Positions 45,887 to 54,049 of a stretch of 64,000 nt of DNA are shown here, piece by piece. Below the pieces are notes generated by a model that did not search any database, was not told the origin of the DNA, and saw nothing but the letters and a program-made list of their open reading frames with translations. Positions within the stretch are counted from its first letter, which is position 1. Each line of letters begins with the position of its first letter. Source of the stretch: JBBROS01 sp965213855 (GTDB taxonomy: Bacteria > Pseudomonadota > Alphaproteobacteria > Acetobacterales > Acetobacteraceae); contig CBDCAA010000007.1 in NCBI GenBank assembly GCA_965213855.1, forward strand, positions 1,178,001 to 1,242,000, written 5' to 3'. The position numbers and the translations under genes were made by a program.

Positions 45887-45899
45887 TTCATATTATGAA
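45887..45899. promoter_or_regulatory. Candidate LysR box (T-N11-A)
   Basis: TTCATATTATGAA is a 13-bp palindrome with the T-N11-A format typical of LysR-type sites, 6 bp upstream of the LysR start and about 85 bp before the RidA start. It is the only AT-rich dyad in the divergent region. Confidence 0.5.
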
Positions 45900-45984
45900 T
45901 TAGGCACAGGCACAAGAACCACCTATCGGATGGTCCGTCGGCATCCGCCACGTGCGCCCGGCGCTGGAACTGAGGAGAGGCGAG

Positions 45985-46362
45985 TTGGGCAAGGAAGTTT
46001 TCCGCACGGACGAGATCGCGAAGCCGATCGGGCCCTTCTCCGCGGCGGCCGCGGGGGGCGGGCTTCTGTTCCTGAGCGGCCAGGTGGCGCAGGACCCGGG
46101 CACGGGGAAGCTTGTCGGCGGCGACGCCGCCGCCCAGGCCGAAGTGATCCTGAAGAACGTGGCGGCGGTCCTCCGGGCGGCAGGGAAGACCTGGGACGAC
46201 GTCGTGCGGGTCGGCGTATACCTGACGGACATGGCGGATTTCGCCGCCGTGAACGCGGTCTACGATCGCCATGTCACGGCGCCGTATCCAGCCCGGACCG
46301 CCATCGCGGTCAGTGCGCTGCCCCTGGGCGCCGCCGTCGAAGTGGACCTGGTCGCGGCCTGA
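45985..46362 (+). CDS. RidA family protein
   Basis: 125 residues: IGPFSAAAAGGGLLFLSGQV, AEVILKNVAAVLRAAGKTWD, DVVRVGVYLTDMADFAAVNA and YPARTAIAVSALPLGAAVEV, DLVAA. The R-x-A-I-A-V region and the terminal E-V match archetypal RidA enamine/imine deaminases. TTG 45985 follows GAGGAGAGG by 4 nt and is preferred to the longer frame at 45952. It is first in an operon with PhzF, divergent from a LysR gene. Confidence 0.88.
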   Translation: MGKEVFRTDEIAKPIGPFSAAAAGGGLLFLSGQVAQDPGTGKLVGGDAAAQAEVILKNVAAVLRAAGKTWDDVVRVGVYLTDMADFAAVNAVYDRHVTAPYPARTAIAVSALPLGAAVEVDLVAA

Positions 46363-46421
46363 GCGCCCTCGGCAACCCGGGCGGCGCGCCGTCGCCTGCC
46401 CCGTCCCATCCGGAGAGCACC

Positions 46422-47318
46422 ATGCCCTACCCCTTCGTCATCGCCGACGTGTTCACCGACACCATCTTCGGCGGCAACCAGCTTGCGGTCGTGACCGACG
46501 CGACGGGTATGACGGGCGAGCAGATGCAGGCCGTCGCCCGCGAGTTCAACTTCGCCGAATCGACCTTTGTCCTGCCGCCGGAGACGCCCGAGGGCACGCG
46601 GCGGGTCCGCATCTTCACGCCCATGACGGAGCTGCGGTTCGCCGGGCATCCGACGGTCGGGACGGCTGCCGTGCTGGCGCACCTGGGTAAATTCGACCTC
46701 CAGGGGGGCGTGGGCCGGGTGATCCTGGAGGAGGGAGTCGGGCCGGTCAGCGTGGACATCGACATCGGCTTGGGCAGGCTATTCACCCGCCTGACGCTGC
46801 CGGGCGCCATCGAGAAACCCGGGGAGGCGCCGGATGCCGACCACCTGGCTGCCGCCCTGTCGGTGCCGCGGGAGGCGATACTCGAGTCCTGGTTCGCGAG
46901 CGTGGGCATACCGTTTTGCTTGATCCGGCTCCCCGACCCTGCCACGGTGGACGCGGCGGCGCTCGACCGTGCCGCTTGGACCGCTCACCTGAAGGATACG
47001 TGGGCTCCACAGCTCTTTCTGTATTCGGGGGACGCGGACTGGGGCGAGCTCCTGCACGCGCGGATGTTCGCACCCGCCTTCGGCATCGACGAGGATCCCG
47101 CGACCGGCTCGGCGGCGGCCACCCTGGCCGGTTGCGTCGCGGCGCGGTCGCCCGGTCCGGATTGCTCGGTCACGCTGTCGGTTGCCCAGGGCGTCGCGAT
47201 AGGACGGCCCAGCCGGATCGAAGCATTCGCGGAGAAGCGTGGCGGGACTGTCGAAAACGTCGGGGTCGGGGGCGAGACGGTGATCTTCGCGAGCGGCCAC
47301 CTGGAGTTGCCCGGCTGA
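46422..47318 (+). CDS. PhzF family isomerase (copy 3)
   Basis: 298 residues. It has catalytic Glu46 (FNFAESTFVLPP), FAGHPTVGTAAVLAHLGK with the conserved His, and IDEDPATGSAAATLAGCV with Asp and the phosphate-like loop. It is the most canonical of the three PhzF copies. It lies 59 bp after the RidA gene, with CCGGAGAG before ATG. Pairing with RidA and a LysR regulator suggests catabolism of an amino-acid-derived compound rather than phenazine synthesis. Confidence 0.9.
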   Translation: MPYPFVIADVFTDTIFGGNQLAVVTDATGMTGEQMQAVAREFNFAESTFVLPPETPEGTRRVRIFTPMTELRFAGHPTVGTAAVLAHLGKFDLQGGVGRVILEEGVGPVSVDIDIGLGRLFTRLTLPGAIEKPGEAPDADHLAAALSVPREAILESWFASVGIPFCLIRLPDPATVDAAALDRAAWTAHLKDTWAPQLFLYSGDADWGELLHARMFAPAFGIDEDPATGSAAATLAGCVAARSPGPDCSVTLSVAQGVAIGRPSRIEAFAEKRGGTVENVGVGGETVIFASGHLELPG

Positions 47319-47359
47319 ACCCTGCCGCTCCTGCGTCTACACCGGCTGCACGATGACGC

Positions 47360-47690
47360 TCAAGACAGCGGGGCGCGCATTTTGCCCGTCGGAGGCCGGG
47401 GCTTCAGAACCGTCAGCTTGAACGGACCGACAGTGGCGGAAGCGTGCGCCACGGCGTCGTTGGTTTCGGTGAGGTTGAACTCCGTCACCGCCCAGTTCCG
47501 CAGGTCGAGCAACCCGCCCCGGATCAGGCCTACAAGCCCGGAAACGCCACGGTGTCGTACATCCCAACCATGGCGACATGGCGCACCCACGGACCGCAGG
47601 GAGAACCGGCTCGATACCGGTCTTCCGCGATACGACCCCGGGAAGCACGAGATGGAACTTAACCGCCCATTCGGGGATTTCCTGCGCTCC
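47360..47690 (-). pseudogene. Alcohol dehydrogenase C-terminal remnant
   Basis: The final residues read VGLIRGGLLDLRNWAVTEFN, LTETNDAVAHASATVGPFKL, TVLKP, the C-terminus of a zinc-type alcohol dehydrogenase. Upstream, VRHVAMVGMYDTVAFPGL is in another frame. The catalytic and cofactor domains are absent or unrecognisable. It is a decayed remnant between the PhzF and dienelactone hydrolase genes. Confidence 0.6.
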
Positions 47691-47871
47691 CGCCGCACGC
47701 CGCTGACGCTCGACACCCCGAACGAAGCACCGCGGCGGCGGCGCACGCATGGCACCAGTAAGCTCTTGGTGAAGGTTTTGAGATTCGCATCGTCCTCGAT
47801 GATAGTTGAACGCCCCCTGGTTGTCCTCGTATTCAGCCTGTCCGACGGAAGCTGGGAGCAGGCCGACCACT

Positions 47872-48720
47872 ATGATCATACGATCAATACTGCTGAGCGC
47901 GATGATGGTTGTGGGTGGCATTTCGTGCGCCGAGCCGGTTCAGTTCGCGTCGGCCTCCATAAAACCTACATCCTTCGCTGAGCGGCAAGCAAAGCTTCAC
48001 GGCGTCATCGCCACCCCTTTACCGGGCGACACGATCGTCGGTGACATTTACAAGCCGGACGGAAGAGGACCATTCCCTGCCATTGTTGCCATGCACGGTT
48101 GTGAAGGTTGGCCATCCGCGGCAGAGGACCGACGACATCAAGCTGAAAGATACCTCGCGCAGGGTTACGTCTTCCTCGCGGTTGACAGTTACGGCCCGCG
48201 AGGCATCAAGCAGGCCTGCGTTCCCACACTGGGGAACCAGCCTGCGGACAGGATCGGGGATGCGCTCGGTGCACTCGACTGGCTGAACACGCCGCCGTTC
48301 GTTGACGGATCACGCGTGGCGCTCCTGGGTGCGTCCCAGGGTGCAGGAGTCGTTCTCTCGATACTGTCCGGGAGCGGGGTAGCTTACACTGCCACACACC
48401 ATTTTGCAGCGGGCGTGGCCTTCTATCCCGTTTGCTCGCCAAGCGCAGCCGTAGTGACAGCACCGTTGCTTGTCCTGATCGGCGCGCTGGATGATTGGAT
48501 GTCTGCAGCCGACTGTCGCGTGATGGGCAACATGTCGCATGCAGGCGGCTCCACAGAGACGATCATTGTGCTGCCCAATGCCTACCACGCGTTCAACGGT
48601 GAGAGTGTCCGTGGCCAGCCACGCGACGTCTTCGGACACCACCTCGAATATAACGAAGCTGCTACAATCATCGCGAACGAAGCTGTATCCGCATTCCTCA
48701 GGGATACGTTCCGGCGCTGA
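47872..48720 (+). CDS. Dienelactone hydrolase family protein, exported
   Basis: 282 residues. A signal peptide is visible (MIIRSILLSAMMVVGGISCA, cleavage near SCA-EP; a lipobox is not convincing). The alpha/beta core has FPAIVAMHGCEGWPSAAEDR, LAVDSYGPRG, the nucleophile elbow GSRVALLGASQGAGVVLSIL with Ser rather than the Cys of classical dienelactone hydrolase, and YHAFNGES with the catalytic His. Its GC content is noticeably lower than the neighbours, suggesting separate acquisition. Confidence 0.85.
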   Translation: MIIRSILLSAMMVVGGISCAEPVQFASASIKPTSFAERQAKLHGVIATPLPGDTIVGDIYKPDGRGPFPAIVAMHGCEGWPSAAEDRRHQAERYLAQGYVFLAVDSYGPRGIKQACVPTLGNQPADRIGDALGALDWLNTPPFVDGSRVALLGASQGAGVVLSILSGSGVAYTATHHFAAGVAFYPVCSPSAAVVTAPLLVLIGALDDWMSAADCRVMGNMSHAGGSTETIIVLPNAYHAFNGESVRGQPRDVFGHHLEYNEAATIIANEAVSAFLRDTFRR

Positions 48721-48842
48721 TCTTTGGACGTCTACCTGGACGCAAAAGGCTTCCATGAGTCGTGTGCCAGTCCGTTGCGTTTTGAATTATCAGGTTCACC
48801 ACCCCAACACCGCATGGAACCTAGACTCTGCCGTCGCCGAAC

Positions 48843-49142
48843 TCACAGCGCAACGAAGAGATCCTTGGCCGCGGCTATCCCTCCCTCGTCGCGGCGGTAG
48901 AATGTCCATTGTCTCACTCGGCTGGAGCGGACGAGGCCCGACTGGAGAAGGATGCGCATGTGATCGCTGACGGTCGGTTGGCTGACCTCCAGCTTTTCGG
49001 CGATCAGCACCCCGCACACGCCGTCCTCGACCAGATCGCCGTCGACCTGCTCCCGGAAATGGGAACGCGGGTCCTTGAGCCACTCGAGGATCAGCAGGCG
49101 CCGCTCGCTTGCCAGCGCCTTGAGAACCAGTGCCAGATCCAC
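48843..49142 (-). CDS. ArsR family winged-helix regulator
   Basis: 99 residues: LVLKALASERRLLILEWLKD, GVCGVLIAEKLEVSQPTVSD, HMRILLQSGLVRSSRVRQWT, FYRRDEGG. C-G-V is in the helix where metal-sensing ArsR proteins have ELCVC, but the full metal site is not evident, so it may sense an organic ligand. The start GTG 49142 directly adjoins an inverted repeat that also overlaps its ribosome site. The same repeat occurs before the dehydratase at 40.5 kb. Confidence 0.9.
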   Translation of the reverse strand: MDLALVLKALASERRLLILEWLKDPRSHFREQVDGDLVEDGVCGVLIAEKLEVSQPTVSDHMRILLQSGLVRSSRVRQWTFYRRDEGGIAAAKDLFVAL

Positions 49143-49158
49143 TTAGGGCCTTTCCTAA
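49143..49158. promoter_or_regulatory. ArsR autoregulatory operator
   Basis: TTAGG-GCCTTT-CCTAA lies immediately upstream of the ArsR start codon, covering the ribosome site. It shares the TTAGG-N6-CCTAA architecture with 40589-40606. Confidence 0.6.
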
Positions 49159-49308
49159 CTGTCCGGACGATCGCAGGGTGACGTGCCTAGCGCAACCGGC
49201 AAGGTGAACGTCACACGGCTGCGGAGTTTCCGCCTTACGACTCCGTCTACGCTTGCGGCTCGGGCGAGTGCCCCGGACGGGTAAGTCCTGTCTCCGCCCG
49301 ATCAGGAG

Positions 49309-49590
49309 CTACCGGGGCCGGTCCTTCACCAGCATCACGCCGACTTCGCACTCACCCGTCTCGTCGAGGAACCGGCGTCCCCGCTTGCGGGCCGCTTGAA
49401 GGATTCGATTTACGGTCGCGGCGCGGGCCTGCTGCTTGCCGGTTTCGTAACGCTGGAGCGTGGCCAGGCCCACGCTTGCCTCGACGGCAAGTTCCTCCTG
49501 GGTGGCGCCCGACAGCGTGCGCGCGGTTCACTCGTCCAGGTGAGGACTGCGGCGGACCAACATTCCGAACGTCGGGGATGGGTCCTGCAT
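49309..49590 (-). pseudogene. XRE family HTH protein, in-frame TGA
   Basis: The reading frame from ATG 49590 is MQDPSPTFGMLVRRSPHLDE, TGA at 49530-49528, then TARTLSGATQEELAVEASVG, LATLQRYETGKQQARAATVN, RILQAARKRGRRFLDETGEC to TAG 49309. The helix-turn-helix is intact after the stop. TGG to TGA is the simplest lesion. A shorter protein from an internal start would lack the first helix. It could be an antitoxin-type regulator; no toxin is adjacent. Confidence 0.6.
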
Positions 49591-49742
49591 CAGGCAAGGT
49601 CCTGCGAGCTGCCGGTCCCCAGCCGTCCCCGGACCGGCTCGAAGGTCGCGGTGCCCGTTCCGGCGCAAAGCCACCATGCATCCGTTCCGCAGGCGTCTCC
49701 CATATTGAAGGAATATTGCCATCGGGCAGGCGAAAGGACCAG

Positions 49743-50900
49743 GTGCTGAGGATCACGGGGATACATGAACGCGCCATCCCGATCTCGCGGTATGCCGATC
49801 CCGGCATCCCGTCCGGCGGCCTGGACACGAGCATCGTCGCGATCGAGACGGACGCCTTCCGGGACGGGCGGCGGGTGGTCGGCTACGGATTCTCCTCCGT
49901 GGGCAGGTACGCCCAGGGCGGACTGATACGGGAACGCTTCGCACCGAGGCTTTCGGCGGCCATGCCATCCGAACTACACGATGAAGGCGGCCGGTTCGAC
50001 CCGGCCTCGGCCTGGCAAATCATGATGGCGGGCGAGAAGCCGGGCGGCCATGGGGACAGGAGCGTCGCGGTCGGCACCCTGGACATGGCCCTGTGGGACA
50101 TCGCCGCGAAGCTTGCGGGCCTGCCCCTGCACGCGTTCCTCTCGGAACGACTGGCCCGGGAGCCTGTCACTGACGTCGCCGTCTACGCCGCCGGTGGCTA
50201 CCGCTATCCCGCGGAGGACCTTTCCCGGCTCGGGACGGAGCTGCGGGGCTTCCTCGACCTCGGCTACACCCGGGCCAAGATGAAGATAGGCGGTGTCCCG
50301 CTCGCGGAAGATCTCCGACGCGTGGAGGCCGCCTGCGGCGTGGTCTCCCCGGCCGACATGGCTGCGGACGCGATGAACTCGTTCGGGGTGACGGAGTGCC
50401 TGACCGCCGTCACGGCGCTTGCAAACTCCGGACTCTGGTGGTTCGAGGATATCTGCGACCCGCTGGACTTCGAGACGCAGTCCCTGGCGGCCAAACGTTA
50501 TCCGGGACCGATCGCCGCGGGCGAGGCGCTGTTCTCGGAGGCGGAGGCGAAGCTGCTCGCCCGGCACGGGGGCCTCCGGCCCGACCGCGACATTCTCGTC
50601 TTCGACCCGGTGCATTGCTACGGCCTGCCGGGGTACCTGCGCATCGTCGCCGCGTTCGAAGGCTCGGGATGGTCACGGCGGGCCTTTTGGCCGCATGGCG
50701 GCCACCTGTTCTCGCTTCACGTGGCGGCGGCCCTCGGCCTGGGCGGCGCGGAGGTGAACCCGGGCGCGTTCACCCCGTTCGGCGGATTGCACGACGGAGC
50801 AGCCGTCCACGGCGGACGAGTCAGGCTCCCCGAGGCCCCGGGAATCGGCTTCGAACAGAAGGCCGATCTCCGGGGCCTCCTCGCGGGGATGCCGCCTTGA
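49743..50900 (+). CDS. D(-)-tartrate dehydratase-like enolase-superfamily enzyme
   Basis: 385 residues of the mandelate racemase subgroup. It has PISRYADPGIPSGGLDTSIV, GYGFSSVGRYAQGGLIRERF and MMAGEKPGGHGDRSVAVGTL, which are features of bacterial D-tartrate dehydratase. Candidate catalytic residues are Lys179/Lys181 (RAKMKIGG), metal ligands Asp209, Glu235 and Glu261, and His318 (WPHGGH), with spacing matching the family as I recall it. It would convert D-tartrate to oxaloacetate. A lactate-permease family gene follows 31 bp downstream and is probably the transporter. Confidence 0.85.
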   Translation: MLRITGIHERAIPISRYADPGIPSGGLDTSIVAIETDAFRDGRRVVGYGFSSVGRYAQGGLIRERFAPRLSAAMPSELHDEGGRFDPASAWQIMMAGEKPGGHGDRSVAVGTLDMALWDIAAKLAGLPLHAFLSERLAREPVTDVAVYAAGGYRYPAEDLSRLGTELRGFLDLGYTRAKMKIGGVPLAEDLRRVEAACGVVSPADMAADAMNSFGVTECLTAVTALANSGLWWFEDICDPLDFETQSLAAKRYPGPIAAGEALFSEAEAKLLARHGGLRPDRDILVFDPVHCYGLPGYLRIVAAFEGSGWSRRAFWPHGGHLFSLHVAAALGLGGAEVNPGAFTPFGGLHDGAAVHGGRVRLPEAPGIGFEQKADLRGLLAGMPP

Positions 50901-50931
50901 ACAGCCCCGGACGGGTCGACCCGGAACGCTG

Positions 50932-52389
50932 ATGGCTTCCAGTGTCCTGATGGCGCTGCCCGTCGTCGCAGTGGTCGTGACGATCGGCCTCGGCCTGATG
51001 GGCTCCACCCGGGCCGGGGCATTGGGAGCGGCCTGCGCGCTCGTCGTCGCCCTCGCGGCGGCGCCCGTCCCGTTCGGGATCGGCGACGCCATCGTCGCGG
51101 TCGGTCTGGGCGCCTGGCAGACCGCGCTGGTGGGAGCGGTCATCCTGGGCGGCCTCTTCTTCCGGGCGACCGCCGAGATGGGCATGCACGGCGGACCCGC
51201 CGGACTGCTTCCGCCGGGGAGGGCGCGAAGCAGGTTGTATGCCGCATGTTTCCTGATCGGCCCCTTCATCGAGTCCTCGACCGGTTTCGGCGTGGGGCAG
51301 GTCACCGCGATCGCCCTGATCCGGGATCTCGGCCCAGGGCGGCTCCACGTGGCGCTCCTGGGCCTGTTCAGCCAGACGATGGTCTCCTGGGGAGCCTTCG
51401 CGAACGGGACGATGATCGGCTCCCAGCTCTCCGGCGTGCCTGCGACCGAACTCGGGGTGCGGAGCGCCCTGCTCGACGCGCCCGTGCTGATAGGCTGGCT
51501 CGGGACGTTCTGGTGGGCCGCGTCCTCGGCTGGCGTGCATGCCGGTGCGGGACGTCATGCGGCCGAACTCGCCTGGACGTCGCTTGCCGCGCTCCTGCTG
51601 GTCGCCTGCAACCGGGCACTCGGTCCGGAGGTGGCGGGTCTCGCGTCGCTCGGCCCGTTGGCCGTGATCCATTTCCTCGTGGAAGGCAGGCCGGACCGCG
51701 CGCGCGCCGGACGGGCAGCCAGGGCGGCCATGCCCTACATCGTCCTTGTCGTCGCGCTCGCGGCAAGCCGCGCCGTGCCGGTCCTGAACAGGACCTTGGC
51801 GGAGGCGGCCTCGTTCCGGCCGTTCCCGGGCGGCCCGGAGTGGCGGCCGCTGCTCCACCCCGCCAGCTGGTTGCTTGTCCTCGGTTGCGCCACGGCGCTG
51901 GCTTCCGGTGCGCCCCGGCGCCTGCGCCCGGCCGGGGTCGAAGCCTGGCGGCGGGGCAGGCGTCCGATCCTGACGATACTGTCCTTCCTGACTATGGCCC
52001 AGATCATGGCCGTATCGGGAATGGCGGATGCGCTGGCGGCCAGCATCCGGCACGCCCTGGGATCCGCCACGGTGCTGGCGGTACCCTCGGCGGCAGGCCT
52101 CTTCGGGTTCCTGACCAGCAGCAGCAACGCATCCAACGGCCTGCTCATGCCGTCGCTGGCCGCGCTTGCCCTCGAGTCCCGTGTCAGCCTGTCCTGGCTG
52201 GCCGCGGTGCAGAACGTTGCGGCCGCTTCGCTGACGATGCTGTCGCCGGTGCGGCTCGCGATGGGCTGTGCGCTCGTCGGCAGGCCGGACCTCGAGCGGC
52301 CGCTCTACGCGTGCGCCTGGCCCCTCGGCGCGGTGCCCGTCGTGGTGCTCACGGCTGCCGCGGCGGCGATCGCCGTGCTGTCACGGTGA
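50932..52389 (+). CDS. L-lactate permease (LctP) family transporter
   Basis: 485 residues with at least twelve hydrophobic segments. FLIGPFIESSTGFGVGQVTA, HVALLGLFSQTMVSWGAFAN and FLTSSSNASNGLLMPSLAAL are conserved LctP family blocks. The family carries lactate, glycolate and related hydroxy acids. Its position after the tartrate dehydratase suggests uptake of D-tartrate or another hydroxydicarboxylate (inference). It is divergent in use from, and convergent with, the following LysR gene. Confidence 0.9.
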   Translation: MASSVLMALPVVAVVVTIGLGLMGSTRAGALGAACALVVALAAAPVPFGIGDAIVAVGLGAWQTALVGAVILGGLFFRATAEMGMHGGPAGLLPPGRARSRLYAACFLIGPFIESSTGFGVGQVTAIALIRDLGPGRLHVALLGLFSQTMVSWGAFANGTMIGSQLSGVPATELGVRSALLDAPVLIGWLGTFWWAASSAGVHAGAGRHAAELAWTSLAALLLVACNRALGPEVAGLASLGPLAVIHFLVEGRPDRARAGRAARAAMPYIVLVVALAASRAVPVLNRTLAEAASFRPFPGGPEWRPLLHPASWLLVLGCATALASGAPRRLRPAGVEAWRRGRRPILTILSFLTMAQIMAVSGMADALAASIRHALGSATVLAVPSAAGLFGFLTSSSNASNGLLMPSLAALALESRVSLSWLAAVQNVAAASLTMLSPVRLAMGCALVGRPDLERPLYACAWPLGAVPVVVLTAAAAAIAVLSR

Positions 52390-52403
52390 CGTCGGCAGGT
52401 CCG

Positions 52404-53297
52404 TCACCGCCCGTTTGCCCAATCGTCCCGCACCGCCTGGGCGAGTATGTCGGCGAGGCGGGAGGCCGCCGGGCCGGGCTCCTTCTCGGCCCGGAACAGA
52501 GCGAGGGGCAAGGACCGGGCGATCCCGGGCAAACCGCCCTCGTCCTCGTCCATCACCCTGAGTGTGCCGGGCAGCCCGATGCGGGTGCGGATCGTGACGC
52601 CGATCCCGGCCGCGGTGGCCGCCCACAATGCCGACAGCCCCGGGCTGGTGAACGCGATCCGCCATGCGACGCCCGCCGCGTCCAGCGCTTCCGTCGCCGC
52701 GGTCCGGAACAGGCAGGGAAGTTCGAATGCCACCAGTTGCAGCGCTTCCCCGGGCGCCGGGGCCGGAACACAGGACGCCGAGGGCCCGATCCAGTGCATG
52801 TCCAGGTCAAGCAGGGGCTGCCCCCGGTCGGTCCCCACGCCGACGTCCCAAGCCAAGGCCAGGTCGAGGCGCCCCAGCGCGACTCGTTCCAGCAGCTCGG
52901 CGTTGCGCGCGACCCGCGCCTCGATCCGGATCTTGGGATGGGAGCGCGCGAACCGCGCCAGGACCTTCGGGAGGAAGTCCTCCCCGAAGTCTTCCTGGAC
53001 GCCCAGCCTCACCCAGCCCTCAAGCTCCACCCCGCGGACGGCGGCGGCGGCCTCCGCGTTCAGCTCGAGCAGCCGCCGCGCGTAGGAGAGCATCGCGTCG
53101 CCCGCCTCGGTCAGCGCGAGCCCCCGGCCTGACTTGCGGAAGACGGGCGTCCCCGCTTGCTCCTCGAGTTTCTTCAGTTGCGCGCTGACCGCCGAGGTCG
53201 AGCGCCCGAGCCTGTCAGCTGCTTTCGAGAAGCTTCCCAGCTCGACGCCGGCGACGAAGCTGCGCAACACCTCGAGGTCGAACAGAACCTGCCTCAT
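52404..53297 (-). CDS. LysR family regulator
   Basis: 297 residues: LEVLRSFVAGVELGSFSKAA, DRLGRSTSAVSAQLKKLEEQ and AGTPVFRKSGRGLALTEAGD form the winged helix; the effector domain follows with VRLGVQEDFGEDFLPKVLAR. ATG 53297 is chosen by homology; the open frame extends upstream. It is divergent from a DUF4865 gene, the typical partner of such LysR proteins, and is convergent with the permease. Confidence 0.92.
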   Translation of the reverse strand: MRQVLFDLEVLRSFVAGVELGSFSKAADRLGRSTSAVSAQLKKLEEQAGTPVFRKSGRGLALTEAGDAMLSYARRLLELNAEAAAAVRGVELEGWVRLGVQEDFGEDFLPKVLARFARSHPKIRIEARVARNAELLERVALGRLDLALAWDVGVGTDRGQPLLDLDMHWIGPSASCVPAPAPGEALQLVAFELPCLFRTAATEALDAAGVAWRIAFTSPGLSALWAATAAGIGVTIRTRIGLPGTLRVMDEDEGGLPGIARSLPLALFRAEKEPGPAASRLADILAQAVRDDWANGR

Positions 53298-53432
53298 CCA
53301 TCCAGCCTTTCCGGATAGTCCATCCACTTCTTCCTGATATTCGGGACCGCCATCGCGATGCAAGCTCGCCGTCGACCTTTCGCACCCCGCTTGCCGCGGG
53401 AGTGCGGGGACGTGCACGAACAGGAGCGCGCC

Positions 53433-54026
53433 ATGTACGCGATGCAATACGAGATCACACTCCCGGCCGACTACGACATGGGCGTGATCCGTCGGAGGGT
53501 GGCGTCCCGCGGATCGGCCCTGGATTCCTTCCCGGGCCTCGGATTGAAGGCCTACCTGATGCGGGAGCGGGGCGAGCTCGGATCCGAGGTGAACCAGTAT
53601 GCGCCGTTCTACCTATGGGCGGACACGGCCGCGATGGGCCGCTTCCTCTGGGGAGGAGCCGGTTTCGGCGCATTGGTCGCGTCGTTCGGCAGGCCCGTTG
53701 TAAGGCACTGGACGGGAGTCGGCTGCATGTCGGGCAGCGCGACAGGGGCGGTGCCGAAAGGCGCTACAAGGCAAGTGACGTCGCTGCCGCCCGACGTGGA
53801 TCCGGTAGACACGGCAGCTCGCGCCATGCTCGCACTGGAATGCCGTAGCCGCCAACCCGGCGTGCATTCCACGGCCGCGGCGATCGACCCGTTCGGGTGG
53901 GAGCTGATAGAATTCACGCTGTGGGCCGAGGCAGGCCCGGACGGGGCGGGGGAACGGTACGAGGTGCTGCACCTCTCGACGCCCGAGCTCGGCCGCATCG
54001 TGTCGGGGCCGCCGCCTGTCCGCTGA
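53433..54026 (+). CDS. DUF4865 family protein
   Basis: 197 residues beginning MYAMQYEITLPADYDMGVIR, RRVASRGSALDSFPGLGLKA, with NQYAPFYLWADTAAMGRFLW and SFGRPVVRHWTGV, a pattern specific to DUF4865. Function unknown; members resemble dimeric ferredoxin-like folds and are often next to LysR regulators. AGGAGCG lies 6 nt before the ATG. Probably activated by the divergent LysR protein. Confidence 0.82.
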   Translation: MYAMQYEITLPADYDMGVIRRRVASRGSALDSFPGLGLKAYLMRERGELGSEVNQYAPFYLWADTAAMGRFLWGGAGFGALVASFGRPVVRHWTGVGCMSGSATGAVPKGATRQVTSLPPDVDPVDTAARAMLALECRSRQPGVHSTAAAIDPFGWELIEFTLWAEAGPDGAGERYEVLHLSTPELGRIVSGPPPVR

Positions 54027-54049
54027 CCGCTCCCCGCCGCCCTGGCGGC

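Noticed and set aside
33022..47318. Phenazine biosynthesis cluster suggested by three PhzF-like genes
   Set aside because: No phzA, B, D, E or G type gene is present; PhzF homologues are common outside phenazine pathways.
3185..49590. Stop-codon recoding (readthrough or selenocysteine) for the lectin, GNAT and XRE genes
   Set aside because: The three cases use three different stop codons, no SECIS-like structure is evident, and none is an enzyme known to use recoded residues.
51246..53132. A 628-codon plus-strand frame across the permease and LysR genes
   Set aside because: Both real genes are well supported in other frames; this frame is low-complexity Arg/Pro/Gly-rich.
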